Shown in pieces: positions 11,252-22,549 of a stretch of 64,000 bases of DNA. A model generated the notes under the pieces. It was not told the DNA's origin and made no database searches. It saw nothing but the letters and a program-made list of their open reading frames with translations. A program made the position numbers and the translations under genes. Every line of letters begins with the position of its first letter. The stretch's first letter is position 1. Source of the DNA: Rhynchonema sp. JSB1_4 (lineage: Eukaryota > Nematoda > Chromadorea > Monhysterida > Xyalidae); the NCBI GenBank assembly GCA_030248065.1, contig JASAMV010002096.1, forward strand, positions 1 through 64,000, written 5' to 3'.

Positions 11252-12180
11252 TTAAACACGTAGACAATAACACTATAACATACATACGTTTTTGCAAATT
11301 TGGAGGCAAATCAATGCGAGAACAATGGTGATCAAATGGTAATATGCGCCCGGTAATGGGCACAAGTTATAAAATTTTAGAAAATCGCACTCGAATACGA
11401 TTTTCGGACACCATAATGCACGTTCTTGCCAATTCAGAAATAAATCGGTGAGACCAGTGGTCTTGTGGTATGTGGCCTTTAATACTGTACGCGCAAGATT
11501 CAAACTTTTTGAAACACCTTCTCGAAAACCTGATTCGGACACCAAAACACATGTTTTTAGAAATTTGAGTCAAGTCGATGACAACCAATTGTTTTGATAC
11601 CTGCCCTGGGCTTAAAAATCCCACGTTCAAGCACTAATACGTTGTTAGGACACCATAATTAATCATCACAAATTCAGTCGCTCAAACCATTGCTCCACTC
11701 GGTGAGGGTGCCAAACGTTCCAAACATTTTTCGAGAGCACAAGTTTGTCCCTAAATTTTGAGGCCGCGCTTTGCTTTGCCGAAATAAAATGCGCTAGGGA
11801 AATAGAGCATTGTCGAATGTAGCAGAGTATAAGGTTTTTAAATTGCGAAATTCATGGCTCGGGACAGGTTATGCTGTGAGTTGATCATCCTACCGAGGTC
11901 AGGCGGTTAAAAAAACTGCGTTTTTAAAGAAAAATGTTGTCGTTTCTTTGTCCAACCCTGCCTGTGTCACAGATCGTATTTTTCACTTTCATTTCTAGGT
12001 TCTCTATAAGTTCTATTCGAGTTCTCCTTAACTACGTGAACTCGCTAAAAACCAACGGAGAACTCTGATTCTTAACTACTGGAACTTTGGTAGAAGGACG
12101 GTGGAACTCCAAACAACCGAGAACTCGACTATAGAACGCGGTGGTGAATGCGGGGGTAGTACGCTTGTAACTCAGGCACA
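11252..12180. other. no gene recognised; repeat debris
   Basis: Mostly unassigned. A lone CCAACCCTG end at 11960-11968 looks like the right end of a hAT-like MITE whose left end was not found. Confidence 0.35.
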
Positions 12181-12262
12181 ACGGGTGGCATTTTCGAAAC
12201 GGTGTAGTCAGTTGGGTGTAAAGGTCAGGAAAGCTCGGTGTGAGAAAGTTCAGTGTAAACTC
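12181..12262. repeat. fragment of the GGGTG-ended family
   Basis: GGGTGGCATTTTCGAAACGG followed by GGTGTAAAGGTC-type words matches the left arm of the 3-bp-TSD family complete at 30045-30270 and 46284-46509. Confidence 0.65.
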
Positions 12263-12267
12263 GGCGT

Positions 12268-12697
12268 AAGCTTGACACATTGCACTCTGAGCAAGCAGCA
12301 GACGCGCGTTTCTAAACGAAAGGTCAACTTTGACAGTTTGCTGTGCAAGCGTAAATCGTTTGTTTGCAATCTGGTTCATTTAAGCTGGTTGCACAGACGT
12401 TTTAAAGGAATATTTGTAAGTCACTTAACATTTCGCCGCAATGCTGTTGGGAAGTTGAACATTCATTGACGGCGGTACAAAAATTTTGGCGTCACTAACT
12501 AATCGCAGCACGAAATCAAAACGGCTTCATTAAAGGTTACGAAATTCATACATATCGTTTAAAAACGCTTGTGCAACCAGCCTAAATAATAAATATTGCA
12601 AACAAACGATGTGCACTTGCGCAGCAGACTGTCAAAGTTAACCTTTCGTTTAGAAACGCGCGTCTGCTGCTTGCTCAGCGTGTAACGTTTCAAGCTT
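12268..12697. repeat. fold-back element with AAGCTT ends
   Basis: A 430-bp inverted repeat. The left arm reads AAGCTTGACACATTGCAC and passes GCAGACGCGCGTTTCTAAACG. The right arm is the complement and ends in AAGCTT next to the TTAA of the neighbouring element. No coding frame survives inspection. Superfamily not assigned. Confidence 0.7.
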
Positions 12698-12699
12698 AA

Positions 12700-13773
12700 A
12701 GTGACTCGACAATTGATCGTTGACCGCGTTTGTTTGCAGTCATTTTTTCAGCAAATGAAGACTAGGTATCAGAAACCCAGATTTAGGAAATAGATTTTCA
12801 AGTCGTTGCTTTGTGATGTTTCACGGAGTCCACACATTTTTACAGGAGGGGAAAAAATCAAATAAGTTTGAGGCAGGCCTGTGCGAAACACAAGGTAATC
12901 CAATAGAAGATATTTTCAGCGTTTTATACTCAGACGTTTTTCTGTTAAACGAGATATAAAGCATTGTGCGAAACGCCATGTGTGATAAATAATAAACGAA
13001 ACACTCCAAAAAATCAAGCCTTTTTAAAGCACCCTTTTACTCCAGCATAATTTTAAGCATCTGTGGTGAATGAAATAAGTTGTCAATTAGAAATAAAAAT
13101 CGTCTAATTATCTAGTATTTAGGATGTGCTTTTCGTTTTTCAAAACCCTACACAGCTCACACAATGTTTACCACAACATGCGCAAGACACCCATTCCCAC
13201 AGCGCACACACACAAAGCTGAAACATTATCTCCGGCCGGCTGTGTGTTGTCGCTGTGTGTGCGCTGTGCATGGTCTGAATGGCTGCCTTGCGCATGTTGT
13301 GGTAAACATTGTGTGAGCTGTGTAGGGTTTTGAAAAACGAAAAGCACATCCTGAATACTTGATAATTAGACGATTTTTATTTCTAATTGACAACTTATTT
13401 AATTCACCGCAGATGTTTAAAATTATGCTAGAGTAAAAGAGTGCTTTAAAAAGGCTTGATTTTTTGGAGTGTTTCGTTTATTATTTATCACACATGGCGT
13501 TTCGCACAATACTTTATATCTCGTTTAACAGAAAAACGTCTGAGTATGAAACTCTGAAAATATCTTCTATTGGATTACCTTGTGTTTCGCACAGGCCTGC
13601 CTCAAACTTTTTTCATTTTTTCTCCTCCTGTAAAAATGTGTGGGTTCCGTGAAACATCACAAAGCAACGACCTGAAAATCTATTTCCTAAATCTGGGTTT
13701 CTGATACCTAGTCTTCATTTTCTGAAAAAATGACTGCAAACAAACGCGGTCAACGATCAATTGTAGAGTCACT
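12700..13773. mobile_element. TTAA-target fold-back element, second copy
   Basis: A 1074-bp palindrome of the same family as 7853-8937, flanked by TTAA at 12696-12699 and 13774-13777. It differs from the first copy mainly near the turn. Its right-hand TTAA is also the left-hand TTAA of the next element. Confidence 0.85.
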
Positions 13774-13861
13774 TTAAAGGGGAAATAGCACATTCCTACT
13801 CGCCTTTCAAGTTTTACAAGTGTTTAGACAGCAACGTGGGCATCACAAAAATCAAAACAGG

Positions 13862-14130
13862 GCGCGGCCATGCAAACGCGGGCGCGGGTCGCGGGTCAGA
13901 AAAATATTCTATGTTTTAGACCCGCTCCGCGTTTGCATGGCCGCACTTGCGGGCGCGGGTCGCGGGTCAGAAAAATATTCTATGTCCCAGACCCGCGCCC
14001 GCGGGTGCATGGCCGCACTTGCGGGCGCGGGTCGCGGGTCAGAAAATATTCTATGTCCCAGACCCGCGCCCGCGTTTGCATGGCCGCACTTGCGGGCGCG
14101 GGTCGCGGGTCGCTCGAAACATTTCTTTGG
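13862..14130. repeat. GC-rich tandem array in the left arm
   Basis: About four units of 70 bp repeat GGGCGCGGGTCGCGGGTCAG plus AAAATATTCTATGT. The mirror array is at 17715-17895. It is far richer in G+C than the surrounding DNA. Confidence 0.85.
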
Positions 14131-14319
14131 CTGGGCTTGTAGCGCGCGAAAACCACAGTTTTAAAGCAGACGAACTGTTCAGTCTAGTCGCCACAATAAA
14201 TTCTGTTCTTTAGTGCAGTGCATTATGCCGGCTGTTGGCTAGAGAGTGATGTTTAAGCCTTCCCTGTTGCCTGCCACCAATATCATGAAACATTCCCACG
14301 TACGCGTGTTTTGCTGTGT

Positions 14320-15033
14320 CAGGGTTGAAAAAAAAAATTTTTTATTAACGAGCTTTTTTTTAAAAAAAAAATTTTTTTTTGATTTTTTTTTGACGAAAAA
14401 TTTTTTTATTAGAAAAAGTGTTGCAAACGACGTTTCAGGATAAATGAAATCGATACAACATATTTTTCAAAAATTGAAAAATTTTCGCCTCAGACCGAAC
14501 TTGTGTGGTGACACCCGGTAGTGTTGTGCAGATTCCATGGTCTCCGACCAGTCTGAGGTTGATGTTCACTAACGATGTTACTCTGATGTATTGTAGCATG
14601 CCGTACAACGTATTTTAATCCATCTAATGCCGTATATCTGATATACGACCATCAAAATATCGATTACAGCCCAAATCTTGCGCGTCAGATCGACTTTGCC
14701 GCCCGGTTTTGCACCAGACCTGCATATATATATGTGTGTAGTAGCATGTAGTAGCACATTATCGGTGCCACATCACTATAAAAGACCAGCCCCGCGCATC
14801 CCTGTACGGATTTGGGGACAATACAGGGCGCCGCAGGCGCGATTTTGGAAAAATTGTCTCGTCCACAGAAAAAAGTGCCAATTTTTTGCCTCGAAAAAGG
14901 CCATTTTTGGACATTTTAGCCCATTTTGGGCAACTTTTTTTATTAAAAAAAAGCAAAATCTGAGTTTCAAAAAAAAATTTTTTTTTTAAAAAAAAAAATT
15001 TTTAATTGACCACTTTTTTTTGAAACAACCCTG
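14320..15033 (+). mobile_element. hAT-like MITE (CAGGGTTG ends), complete
   Basis: 714 bp from CAGGGTTG to CAACCCTG. The flanks TGCTGTGT and GCTGTGAT share GCTGTG, a slightly decayed 8-bp duplication. Same family and orientation as 28852-29552. The AT-rich ends can pair. Short frames inside recur in every copy and carry no transposase motif. Confidence 0.85.
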
Positions 15034-15129
15034 GCTGTGATACGTGTCAGTCGGGCTGTGGTTGGTTTGTGAGCTGGCATATTTACGTGGCTGTTGGACA
15101 TACATGTTGAATTAGCGACTCGGTCGGGG

Positions 15130-15850
15130 CGTGTGAAGTGCAGCCCTTCAAATGAGGCGTGCGAAAGACAAATTGCGTCAAATGAGGCGTGCGACGTACA
15201 ATGAGGCGTGCGAAAGACATCCGACACAAAATGAAGCGTGCGACGTACAGTGAGGCGTGCGAAAGACAAACTGCGTCAAATGAGGCGTGCGACGTACAGT
15301 GAGGCGTGCCAAGTACACTGCGGCGTGCCAAAGTCGGCCAAGATGAGGCGTGCGAAAGACAATCGACACAAAATGAGGCGTGCGACGTACAGTGAGGCGT
15401 GCGAAAGACATCCGACGTCAAATGAGGCGTGCGAAAGACATCAGACGTCAGATGAGGCGCGCGAAGGACACCCGACGTCAGATGAGGCGTACGAAAGACA
15501 TCCGACGCCAAATGAGGCGTGCGAAAGACATCAGACGTCAGATGAGGCGCGCGAAAGACACCCGACGTACAGTGAGGCGTACGAAAGACATCCGACGCCA
15601 AATGAGGCGTGCGAAAGACACATCAACTTCAAATGAGGCGTGCGAAAGACACACCCACTTCAAATGAGGCGTGCGAAAGTCACCCCCACTTCAAATGAGG
15701 CGTGCCAAGTTCAGTCGTGTATTATGTACCACTGACATCTGCAGTGGCTTGTACCATGCTGATATATGATGCGGCGTACCAAGTACGCTTAGAATGAGGC
15801 GTGCGAAGTACATCGGACGTCAAATGAGGCGTGCGAAGTTCGGATTTTCG
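15130..15850. repeat. 30-bp tandem array ATGAGGCGTGCGAAAGACAT
   Basis: More than twenty units of about 30 bp with the core ATGAGGCGTGCGAAAGACAT and a variable end (CCGACGTCA, CAGACGTCA, ACACAAA). The units are not separated by unique spacers and there is no cas gene, so this is a minisatellite and not a CRISPR array. Confidence 0.9.
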
Positions 15851-16609
15851 GAACTCGCTTGTAAAGGCTCGTAGAGCGATTCTGAAATCAGTTCTGGAAT
15901 CGATTCATTTTTGCGTGATTTATACTTTTTTAATTAATTGAAGTCCTTAATTGATTCCGGAATTTAATTCGGAAATCAAAAAATCACCGATCGATCGATC
16001 ACCGCCGATCCGGATCAGCGACCGTTGCTTGCCGTGCTGCTCTTATATATGCATTTGGCGAAACATTTTTGCCCGTCAGTGCACTAGTGTGTTGGCGACT
16101 TTTAGAGTGAAAATCCTCGAGTGTGCTGTAGGATACCGTCCAAAACTTGCTATGAACATAAAGAACAACATATATTGTGCCTGCGAAATATACATGCGGC
16201 GCGCAATGTACAGTGGGACAAAAACGACAACAGTATGCGGCGTAACATTTGTTTTGTGCCTCGCACGCCTCAATGTACATTGTACGCTTCAACTCGCATG
16301 TTTATGGACGTTCACGGCGATGTTTAGACTGTGTTCTGACAACTGATCGAACTTCAGCAGACTAAAATTCTCCAATACACTAGTGCACTGACGGGCAAAA
16401 ATGTTTCGCCAAATGCATATATAAGAGCAGCACCGCAAGCAACGGTTACTGATCCGGATCGGCGGTGACCGATCGATCGGTGATTTCTTGATTCCGAATT
16501 AAATTCCGGAATCAATTAAGGACTTCAATTAATTAAAAAAGTATAAACCACGCAAAAATGAATCGATTCCAGAACTGATTTCAGAAACGCTCTGCGAGCC
16601 TTTATAAGC

Positions 16610-17250
16610 GAGTTCCGAAAATCCGAACTTCGCACGCCTCATTTGACGTCCGATGTACTTCGCACGCCTCATTCTAAGCGTACTTGGTACGCCGCATCAT
16701 ATATCAGCATGGTACAAGCCACTGCAGATGTCAGTGGTACATAATACACGACTGAACTTGGCACGCCTCATTTGAAGTGGGGCTGACTTTCGCACGCCTC
16801 ATTTGATGTGGGGGTGACTTTCGCACGCCTCATTTGAAGTTGATGTGTCTTTCGCACGCCTCATTTGGCGTCGGATGTCTTTCGTACGCCTCACTGTACG
16901 TCGGGTGTCCTTCGCGCGTCTCATCTGACGTCTGATGTCTTTCGCACGCCTCATTTGACGTCGGATGTCTTTCGCACGCCTCACTGTACGTCGCACGCCT
17001 CATTTTGTGTCGATTGTCTTTCGCACGCCTCATCTTGGCTGATTTTGGCACGCCGCAGTGTACTTGGCACGCCTCACTGTACGTCGCACGCCTCATTTGA
17101 CGCCGTTTGTCTTTCGCACGCCTCACTGTACGTCGCACGCCTCATTTTGTGTCGATTGTCTTTCGCACGCCTCATTGTACGTCGCATGCCTCTTTTGACG
17201 CAATTTGTTTTTCGCACGCCTCATTTGAAGGGCTGTACTTCGCACGCCTC
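16610..17250. repeat. mirror copy of the 30-bp tandem array
   Basis: The complement of the 15130-15850 array, units CTTTCGCACGCCTCAT. Unit order is largely mirrored but the copy number differs slightly, so the arms have exchanged or lost units independently. Confidence 0.9.
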
Positions 17251-18060
17251 CAACCGAGTCACGCTTAAGTGCTAACCGAGTCACTAATTCAACATGTATG
17301 CTGTTGGAGATAACGTGTTGTTTAGTGAACGTCGTGACCTTGAATGTTTCAAGGTCTGCTTGTCGCGCTGGAACAATTCGTTGAAATTCGAAATCTAAAG
17401 AAAAGCGAAATTCCATAGTTAGTGGTGTTGCACGTTTCATGCGAAACATTCATTCACCTTGACACCTTTTTGATCAAGCAGTTTGCCTGAATGCGCAGGT
17501 ATAAATTGGGCTGGTCCGCCGCACACTTTGTTCCCGGATGTTCTTCTTAAAGTGCATCTCCTGCTGCAGATTGGGTTCTTGGTGCGTGAGAGTTTAATAA
17601 CGCCCTGAACAATATTCAAATGCGTGCAAAGTTTGAAGGCGGTTTGAAATGCGAAAGGCCCCCTTCAAAACTCTACAGTTTTCGCGCGCTACAAGCCCAG
17701 CCAAAGAAATGTTTCGACTGACCCGCGACCCGCGCCCGCAAGTGCGGCCATGCAAACGCGGGCGCGGGTCTGGGACATAGAATATTTTTCTGACCCGCGA
17801 CCCGCGCCCGCAAGTGCGGCCATGCAAACGCGGAGCGGGTCTAAAACATAGAATATTTTTCTGACCCGCGACCCGCGCCCGCGTTTGCATGGCCGCGCCC
17901 TAATTTGGTACAAACTCTCAAACATGTAACCAGGAGATTGCGTTTAAGACAAGCCACTGGGAACAAAATTCGGCGCGGACCGGCCGAATTTCTACCTGCG
18001 CATTCGGGCAAATTGCCTTATCAAAAAGCTGTCAAGGCGACAGAATGTTTCGCACGATTC

Positions 18061-18575
18061 TTTTTGGTTGCGTACAATTTCCCGGACGATGGCTGCGTGG
18101 TTGAGAGGAAGGACCGGGGCAATCCGGAATCGAATCCGGATTTATCAACGGTACGCGATTGTGTGGTTCGGCTGGGTGGAAATCCTGAATCAGTGACATC
18201 TGTTTTCAAACTTGGCAAATCAGGCTCAAAGTGTGCTCGACCGGTGAAAATTATTTGCGATAATTCTTGGACCAAGCGTTTGTTGATGTCACGGGACGGT
18301 GTGGATATGGTGCGGTCACAAACTGGCGCACTCTCCTTATGGCTGCGCCACGACCAAACCGATCTGCAGCGATCCGTACACAGAAAATGTGTCACCGTTC
18401 TGGGCAAGGTTCGCGAACTGCCGAAAAAAAAACAAAAAACTGGTTCTTCGTGATTCTGTTGATTATGGTCGAGCTGTTATCGTTGAAAAGAAAAGTGTCA
18501 ATAACCGTATTTCACATGAATTCTATTGTGATCCATTTGATTTGAATGTGCTCACCGATCTTGATTTATTGAATG
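18061..18575 (+). pseudogene. LINE remnant, region before the endonuclease
   Basis: One frame to about 18453 contains RPVKIICDNSW and a segment with the pattern LRHDQTDLQRSVHRK. The pair resembles the domain found upstream of the endonuclease in CR1/RTE-like non-LTR retrotransposons (basic strand, then a D-L-T-x-x-x-R helix). A frameshift at the poly-A run near 18423-18431 moves reading to another frame that continues to the MITE inserted at 18576. It is a dead copy. Confidence 0.6.
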
Positions 18576-19260
18576 CAGGGTTGTTTCAAAAAAAGTGGTT
18601 AATTAAAATAAATTTTTTTTTTAAATTTTTTTTCTTGAAACTCAGATTTTGCTTTTTTTTAATAAAAAAAGTTGCCAAAACGGGCTGAAATGTCCAAAAA
18701 TGGCCTTTTTCGAGGCAAAAAACTGGCACTTTTTTTCTGTGGACGGGACAATTTTTCCAAAATCGCGCCTGCGGCGCCTTGTATTGTCCCCAAATCCGTA
18801 CAGGGATGCGCGGGGATGGTCTTTTATAGTGATGTGGCACCGATAATGTACCACTGCATGCTACTACACATGTATATACATAGGTCTGGTGCAAAACCGG
18901 GCGCGCAAAGTCGATCTGACACGCAAGATTTGGGCTGTAATCGATATTTTGATGGTCGTATATATCAGATATACGGCATTAGATGCATTAAAATACGTTG
19001 TACGGCATGCTACAATACATTAGAGTAACATCGTTAGTCAACATCAACCTCAGACTGGTAGGATTCCATAGAATCTGCACAATGCTACCGGGTGTCACCA
19101 CACAAGTTGGGTCTCAGGCGAAAATTTTCCAATTTTTGAAAAATATGTTGCATCGATTTCATTTATCCTGAAACGTCGTTTGCAACACTTTTTCTAATAA
19201 AAAAAATTTTCGGCAAAAAAAATCAAAAAAAAATTTTTTTTTAAAAAAAGCTCGTTAATA

Positions 19261-22200
19261 TATATCGGCGGGCCAGAGTGTCGTGATGACGTCTCTATGC
19301 GCTTGATGTCGAAATGATGGATCGACTATTGCGCTAAGCCCATTGAAAGGTGGCGATGGCAGACTGAAAAGAGAGGGATGGCATTTTTTAGACCTGGTAG
19401 TTGCGCTATTAGTCATGGCATAGTTAGCACTGAGTATTATCAGGGTGATCCTAAAGTTCTAATCTAGCTGTACCTTTAATAAAAGCTATAAGGTGCGACA
19501 GTTTAGTGTTAGAAATGTCTTCATGAGTTAGTGTTTCACCACCAAGTTCCAATCTCCGCTTGGACCGGTGAGACCTGCAGTGCAAGAGGAAATGTTCAGC
19601 AGTTTCCTCTTCAGTTCCACAGTTTTCGCAGGTGGGGCTGTCGCTTAGTCCGGTTATGTGGAGGTGTCGATTGAGTGTGCAGTGACCAGTTAGCATGCCA
19701 ACCACCGCGCTCAATTCTGGTCTGTTCAAGTTCATTAGTTGTTTGGTATATCTTAGAGTAGCGCTATGAATGAACATCTTGCTCTGTCTGCATCCTTCCG
19801 TGGACGCCCATTTGGCTTGTAGTTCTTCCAGCAGCCACTTTTTCAGCGAAGTTTTGCCGACCGACCGGCTGGCTCCTAGGGCAAGTTCTGGGCCTAGGAA
19901 TGGATTGTACCTGCCCTTTTTGGCCAGTTCGTCAGCCTTCGAGTTCCCTGCGTACCCTGAGTGGCCAGGGATCCACGTCAGGCACAGTTGGTTTGCTGCT
20001 CCTAGTCGGTTGAGTGTGTTCCTGCATTCGTCAACTAATCTGGAAGTAACCTGACATGAGTTTAGAGCTTGGAGTGCCGCGCGGCTATCTGTGAACAGAG
20101 TGATGATTTCGAAAAGTGTGTTCCTTTGACATAGGAGTTCCGCCGCTTTCATGATTGCAAAAACTTCAGCTTGAAAGACTGTGGTAGTGCGACCGAGAGC
20201 GTAACTAGAGTTGTGGCCGGGGAGAGTTATTCCCGCTCCAGTGAAACCAGTTTTGGGGTTTTTGGCTCCATCAGTGAATATCTTGAGTCCTACTTGGTTT
20301 GTTATCCAAGCATGTCCGTGCTCATCCCAGAAGGGTCTACCACGGAGATTAACGCTAAAAGTGTCTCTAAATCTGTTTACGCGCACCATTTTGTCACCAG
20401 GCATAAGTAAAGCTGGAGCACAGTCCTGAGTTACATCTCGAATTCTCATGTGGCTCATTTTACCATAATTGGATTGAGACCACATACCTGTGTCAGCCAG
20501 TCTTGATGCCGCCATCATTGCTTCCGCTTTTACGACCAGGTCGAGTGGCGGAAGACAGAGTAGCACTTCGAGTGTGGCTGTGGGAGTTGATCTAAAGGCA
20601 CCTGAGATAAAAAGGCAACCGAGCCGTTGTATTTTGCTTAGCTGTCTTTTTACCGTCACCAAAGTTGTTCTGGGCCACCAAACAACTGAGCCATAAAGTA
20701 ACATCGGCTTGATGACGCAGTTATACAGCCATCGACAAAGCTTAGGTTGCAAGCCCCATCTGTAGCTGGCTATTCTGCGGCACTGAAGTAACGCGTAGAC
20801 TGCTTTTCGACACTGATTGTCTACATGAGCTTTCCATCGCAGCTGAGAATCCAGAGTTACCCCTAAGTACTTCACTGTGTCTGAAAAAGGTAGAGCCGTT
20901 CCATTTATCCTGATCGGTTGAATGCCTTTTCTGAGTCGTTTTCTAGTAAATATCACAATTTCAGTTTTCGCCGGATTAATGCTGAAACCATGATTTTTGC
21001 ACCAAGTTGTAGTGATATCCAGGCCTTGCTGGATATGAGCACAGAGTGTGCCTCGATCATTGCCACTTGCAAGTAGTGCTCCATCATCTGCATACGCTTG
21101 TACGAAGAGGCCTGTTTGTCTGGATAGCTCATTTAGGAGTTTATCCATAACAAAGCACCAGAGTAGTGGTGACAATACACCGCCTTGTGGACACCCGCAA
21201 GAAGTTAGTACTTGTAACTTGCTGTCGTTTAGTTCCGCTATGATTTCTCTTGATCGGAGCATAATATCTATCCAAGTTCGTGCACAATGAGGTACTTCTC
21301 GCCTGGCCAGTTCTGAAGTGATTACATCAAATCTGGCGTTGTCGAAAGCACCAGCCACGTCAAAGAAAGTGCCTATGCTATAAGTTTTTGCTTCTATAGA
21401 TTCTTCTATTCGTGCAACCAGAGAGTGAAGGGCAGTTTCTGTGGATTTGCCCGCTTGATGCGCGTGTTGATTCTTATGGAGTGGGTAGCTGCACTTAATC
21501 TGTTCTCTGATGTGTATGTCTATCAGTCTCTCTAGAGTTTTGAGCATGAAGGACATCGGGCTGATAGGTTTGTATGACTTTGCCTGGGTGTAGTCTTTCT
21601 TGCCCGGCTTAGGAATGAATATCACCGTAACATATGTCCATGATTTGGGGACGTATGACATGGCGATACATGCTCGAAAAATACGCTCAAGAGTAGGACC
21701 CAAGGTATTCAAACCTTTTTGTAACAGCGCTGGGAATATGCCATCCTGTCCAGGTGATTTGTACGGTTCAAATCGACCGATGGCCCACTTGAGTTTGCGC
21801 TCTTCAACGATCTGTCTGGCCACGTTCCAATCCGGTGGAGTGCAGCTTGCCTGGATGCTCAAGTTTGTACTTTGAGTAGTTGCAAGTCTGTTGCCTGGAA
21901 AATGAGTGTCTAGCAGTACTTTAAGTGTTTCAGGGGCAGAGTTCGTAAATCCGCCGCCTGGCTTCTCAAGTGAGCCCAGTCGTGCCACAGGGTCTGAAAT
22001 TAGTACTTTTTGTAGTCTGGCAGTTTCTTTATATGAGTTTATATCCCCACAGTACTTTCTATAATCTTGGCTTTTTGATCGTCTAGTTTCGCGTTGATAT
22101 TCACCTGCACATTCTCTGTATTCTTTCCAGTAGTCATGCCAGTAAATATTCCCACTTTTCCTTGCGTTTTTGGCAATTCGTTGTAGTTTCCTGCACTTTT

Positions 22201-22309
22201 TTCTAAGTTTTTCAAGGTCGTTTGACCACCATGGTACGCTGAAGTCGAGCCTGACCCGTTTTTTAGGGCAGGCGGCCTCAAATGCTTGTCTTATCGATTC
22301 ATTAAGTCC
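19261..22309 (-). mobile_element. 5'-truncated non-LTR retrotransposon
   Basis: A 3049-bp insertion flanked by a 15-bp target duplication AAAAGCTCGTTAATA (19246-19260 and 22310-22324). It is truncated at its 5' end, as is usual for target-primed reverse transcription: the endonuclease region is absent and the frame begins at the very first base. A 190-bp 3' UTR follows the stop and has no poly-A tail. The intact frame and perfect duplication make it the youngest insertion of this stack. Confidence 0.9.
19451..22309 (-). CDS. non-LTR reverse transcriptase with RNase H, N-truncated
   Basis: An uninterrupted frame of 952 codons, open from the 5' truncation point at 22309 to the stop at 19451. 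The N-terminal part has PWWSNDLEKLRKKCRKL, the linker typical between endonuclease and RT. The RT domain follows, with the catalytic YADD box (QAYADDGALLASG) near codon 400. An RNase H domain carries FTDGAK, FTDSRAALQ and the box WIPGHSGYAGNSKADELAKK. A C-terminal zinc knuckle reads CENCGTEEETAEHFLLHC. This order (RT, RNase H, knuckle) places it in the I/R1/LOA assemblage. It cannot self-mobilise because the endonuclease is missing, although the rest has no stop or frameshift. Confidence 0.9.
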   Translation of the reverse strand, partial: GLNESIRQAFEAACPKKRVRLDFSVPWWSNDLEKLRKKCRKLQRIAKNARKSGNIYWHDYWKEYRECAGEYQRETRRSKSQDYRKYCGDINSYKETARLQKVLISDPVARLGSLEKPGGGFTNSAPETLKVLLDTHFPGNRLATTQSTNLSIQASCTPPDWNVARQIVEERKLKWAIGRFEPYKSPGQDGIFPALLQKGLNTLGPTLERIFRACIAMSYVPKSWTYVTVIFIPKPGKKDYTQAKSYKPISPMSFMLKTLERLIDIHIREQIKCSYPLHKNQHAHQAGKSTETALHSLVARIEESIEAKTYSIGTFFDVAGAFDNARFDVITSELARREVPHCARTWIDIMLRSREIIAELNDSKLQVLTSCGCPQGGVLSPLLWCFVMDKLLNELSRQTGLFVQAYADDGALLASGNDRGTLCAHIQQGLDITTTWCKNHGFSINPAKTEIVIFTRKRLRKGIQPIRINGTALPFSDTVKYLGVTLDSQLRWKAHVDNQCRKAVYALLQCRRIASYRWGLQPKLCRWLYNCVIKPMLLYGSVVWWPRTTLVTVKRQLSKIQRLGCLFISGAFRSTPTATLEVLLCLPPLDLVVKAEAMMAASRLADTGMWSQSNYGKMSHMRIRDVTQDCAPALLMPGDKMVRVNRFRDTFSVNLRGRPFWDEHGHAWITNQVGLKIFTDGAKNPKTGFTGAGITLPGHNSSYALGRTTTVFQAEVFAIMKAAELLCQRNTLFEIITLFTDSRAALQALNSCQVTSRLVDECRNTLNRLGAANQLCLTWIPGHSGYAGNSKADELAKKGRYNPFLGPELALGASRSVGKTSLKKWLLEELQAKWASTEGCRQSKMFIHSATLRYTKQLMNLNRPELSAVVGMLTGHCTLNRHLHITGLSDSPTCENCGTEEETAEHFLLHCRSHRSKRRLELGGETLTHEDISNTKLSHLIAFIKGTARLEL

Positions 22310-22345
22310 AAAAGCTCGTTAATAAAAAATTTTTTTTCAACCCTG

Positions 22346-22549
22346 ATTGAGTGTGTTGAACGATGCAAACTCTAACAAGTCTAAGAAATAGGAAAGCAGC
22401 GACACAGTGAGGGGGAGCAGCAACGGCGACAAATATAAAAATAAAAATAATTTCAATTCTAAATTTTCAGGCCTGAAACTATGTCACCTCAACGTGAGAT
22501 CTCTGGCCACGGCGGTGAGAAGACGCGCTTTCGAAGAGTCTGTCTGTCC
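22346..22549 (+). pseudogene. LINE remnant, start of the endonuclease domain
   Basis: Continuation of the LINE at 18061-18575 beyond the MITE. After a stop-containing stretch it reads LKLCHLNVRSL, the characteristic first strand of the AP-like endonuclease of CR1/L2-type elements, then is cut off at about 22549 where the TTAA element resumes. Confidence 0.6.

Larger units (their letters stand above)
13860..17900. mobile_element. 4-kb fold-back element with repeat-filled arms
   Basis: Both ends read GGGCGCGGCCATGCAAACGC. The order is mirrored: a GC-rich tandem array (13862-14130 and 17715-17895), a spacer, a second tandem array (15130-15850 and 16610-17250), and an inner inverted repeat (15850-16110 and 16350-16620) around a core at about 16110-16350. 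Long inverted arms built of tandem repeats recall Drosophila FB (Foldback) elements. The left spacer received a hAT-like MITE; the right spacer holds a decayed TTAA-element fragment (about 17344-17665). The Arg-rich and His/Ser-rich open frames here are translations of the tandem array, not genes. Confidence 0.8.
18576..22345 (-). mobile_element. hAT-like MITE, split by a retrotransposon
   Basis: CAGGGTTG at 18576 and CAACCCTG ending at 22345 enclose a minus-oriented copy of the 0.7-kb family (18576-19260 plus 22310-22345). The flanks ATTGAATG and ATTGAGTG are an 8-bp duplication with one difference. Excising the element rejoins the LINE reading frame on either side, which shows that it inserted into the LINE. 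Confidence 0.85.

Noticed and set aside
13820..14213. Long Arg/Gly/Ala frames in GC-rich DNA
   Set aside because: Product of the GC-rich tandem array repeated in mirror at 17.7 kb.
15238..15667. Arg-rich open frames (MRRAKD-type repeats) and their mirror at 16799-17138
   Set aside because: They are translations of a 30-bp minisatellite in a fold-back element; all phases are open because the repeat lacks stops.
15130..15850. Direct repeats of about 30 bp suggesting a CRISPR array
   Set aside because: Units are contiguous without unique spacers, the DNA is eukaryotic and no cas genes are present.
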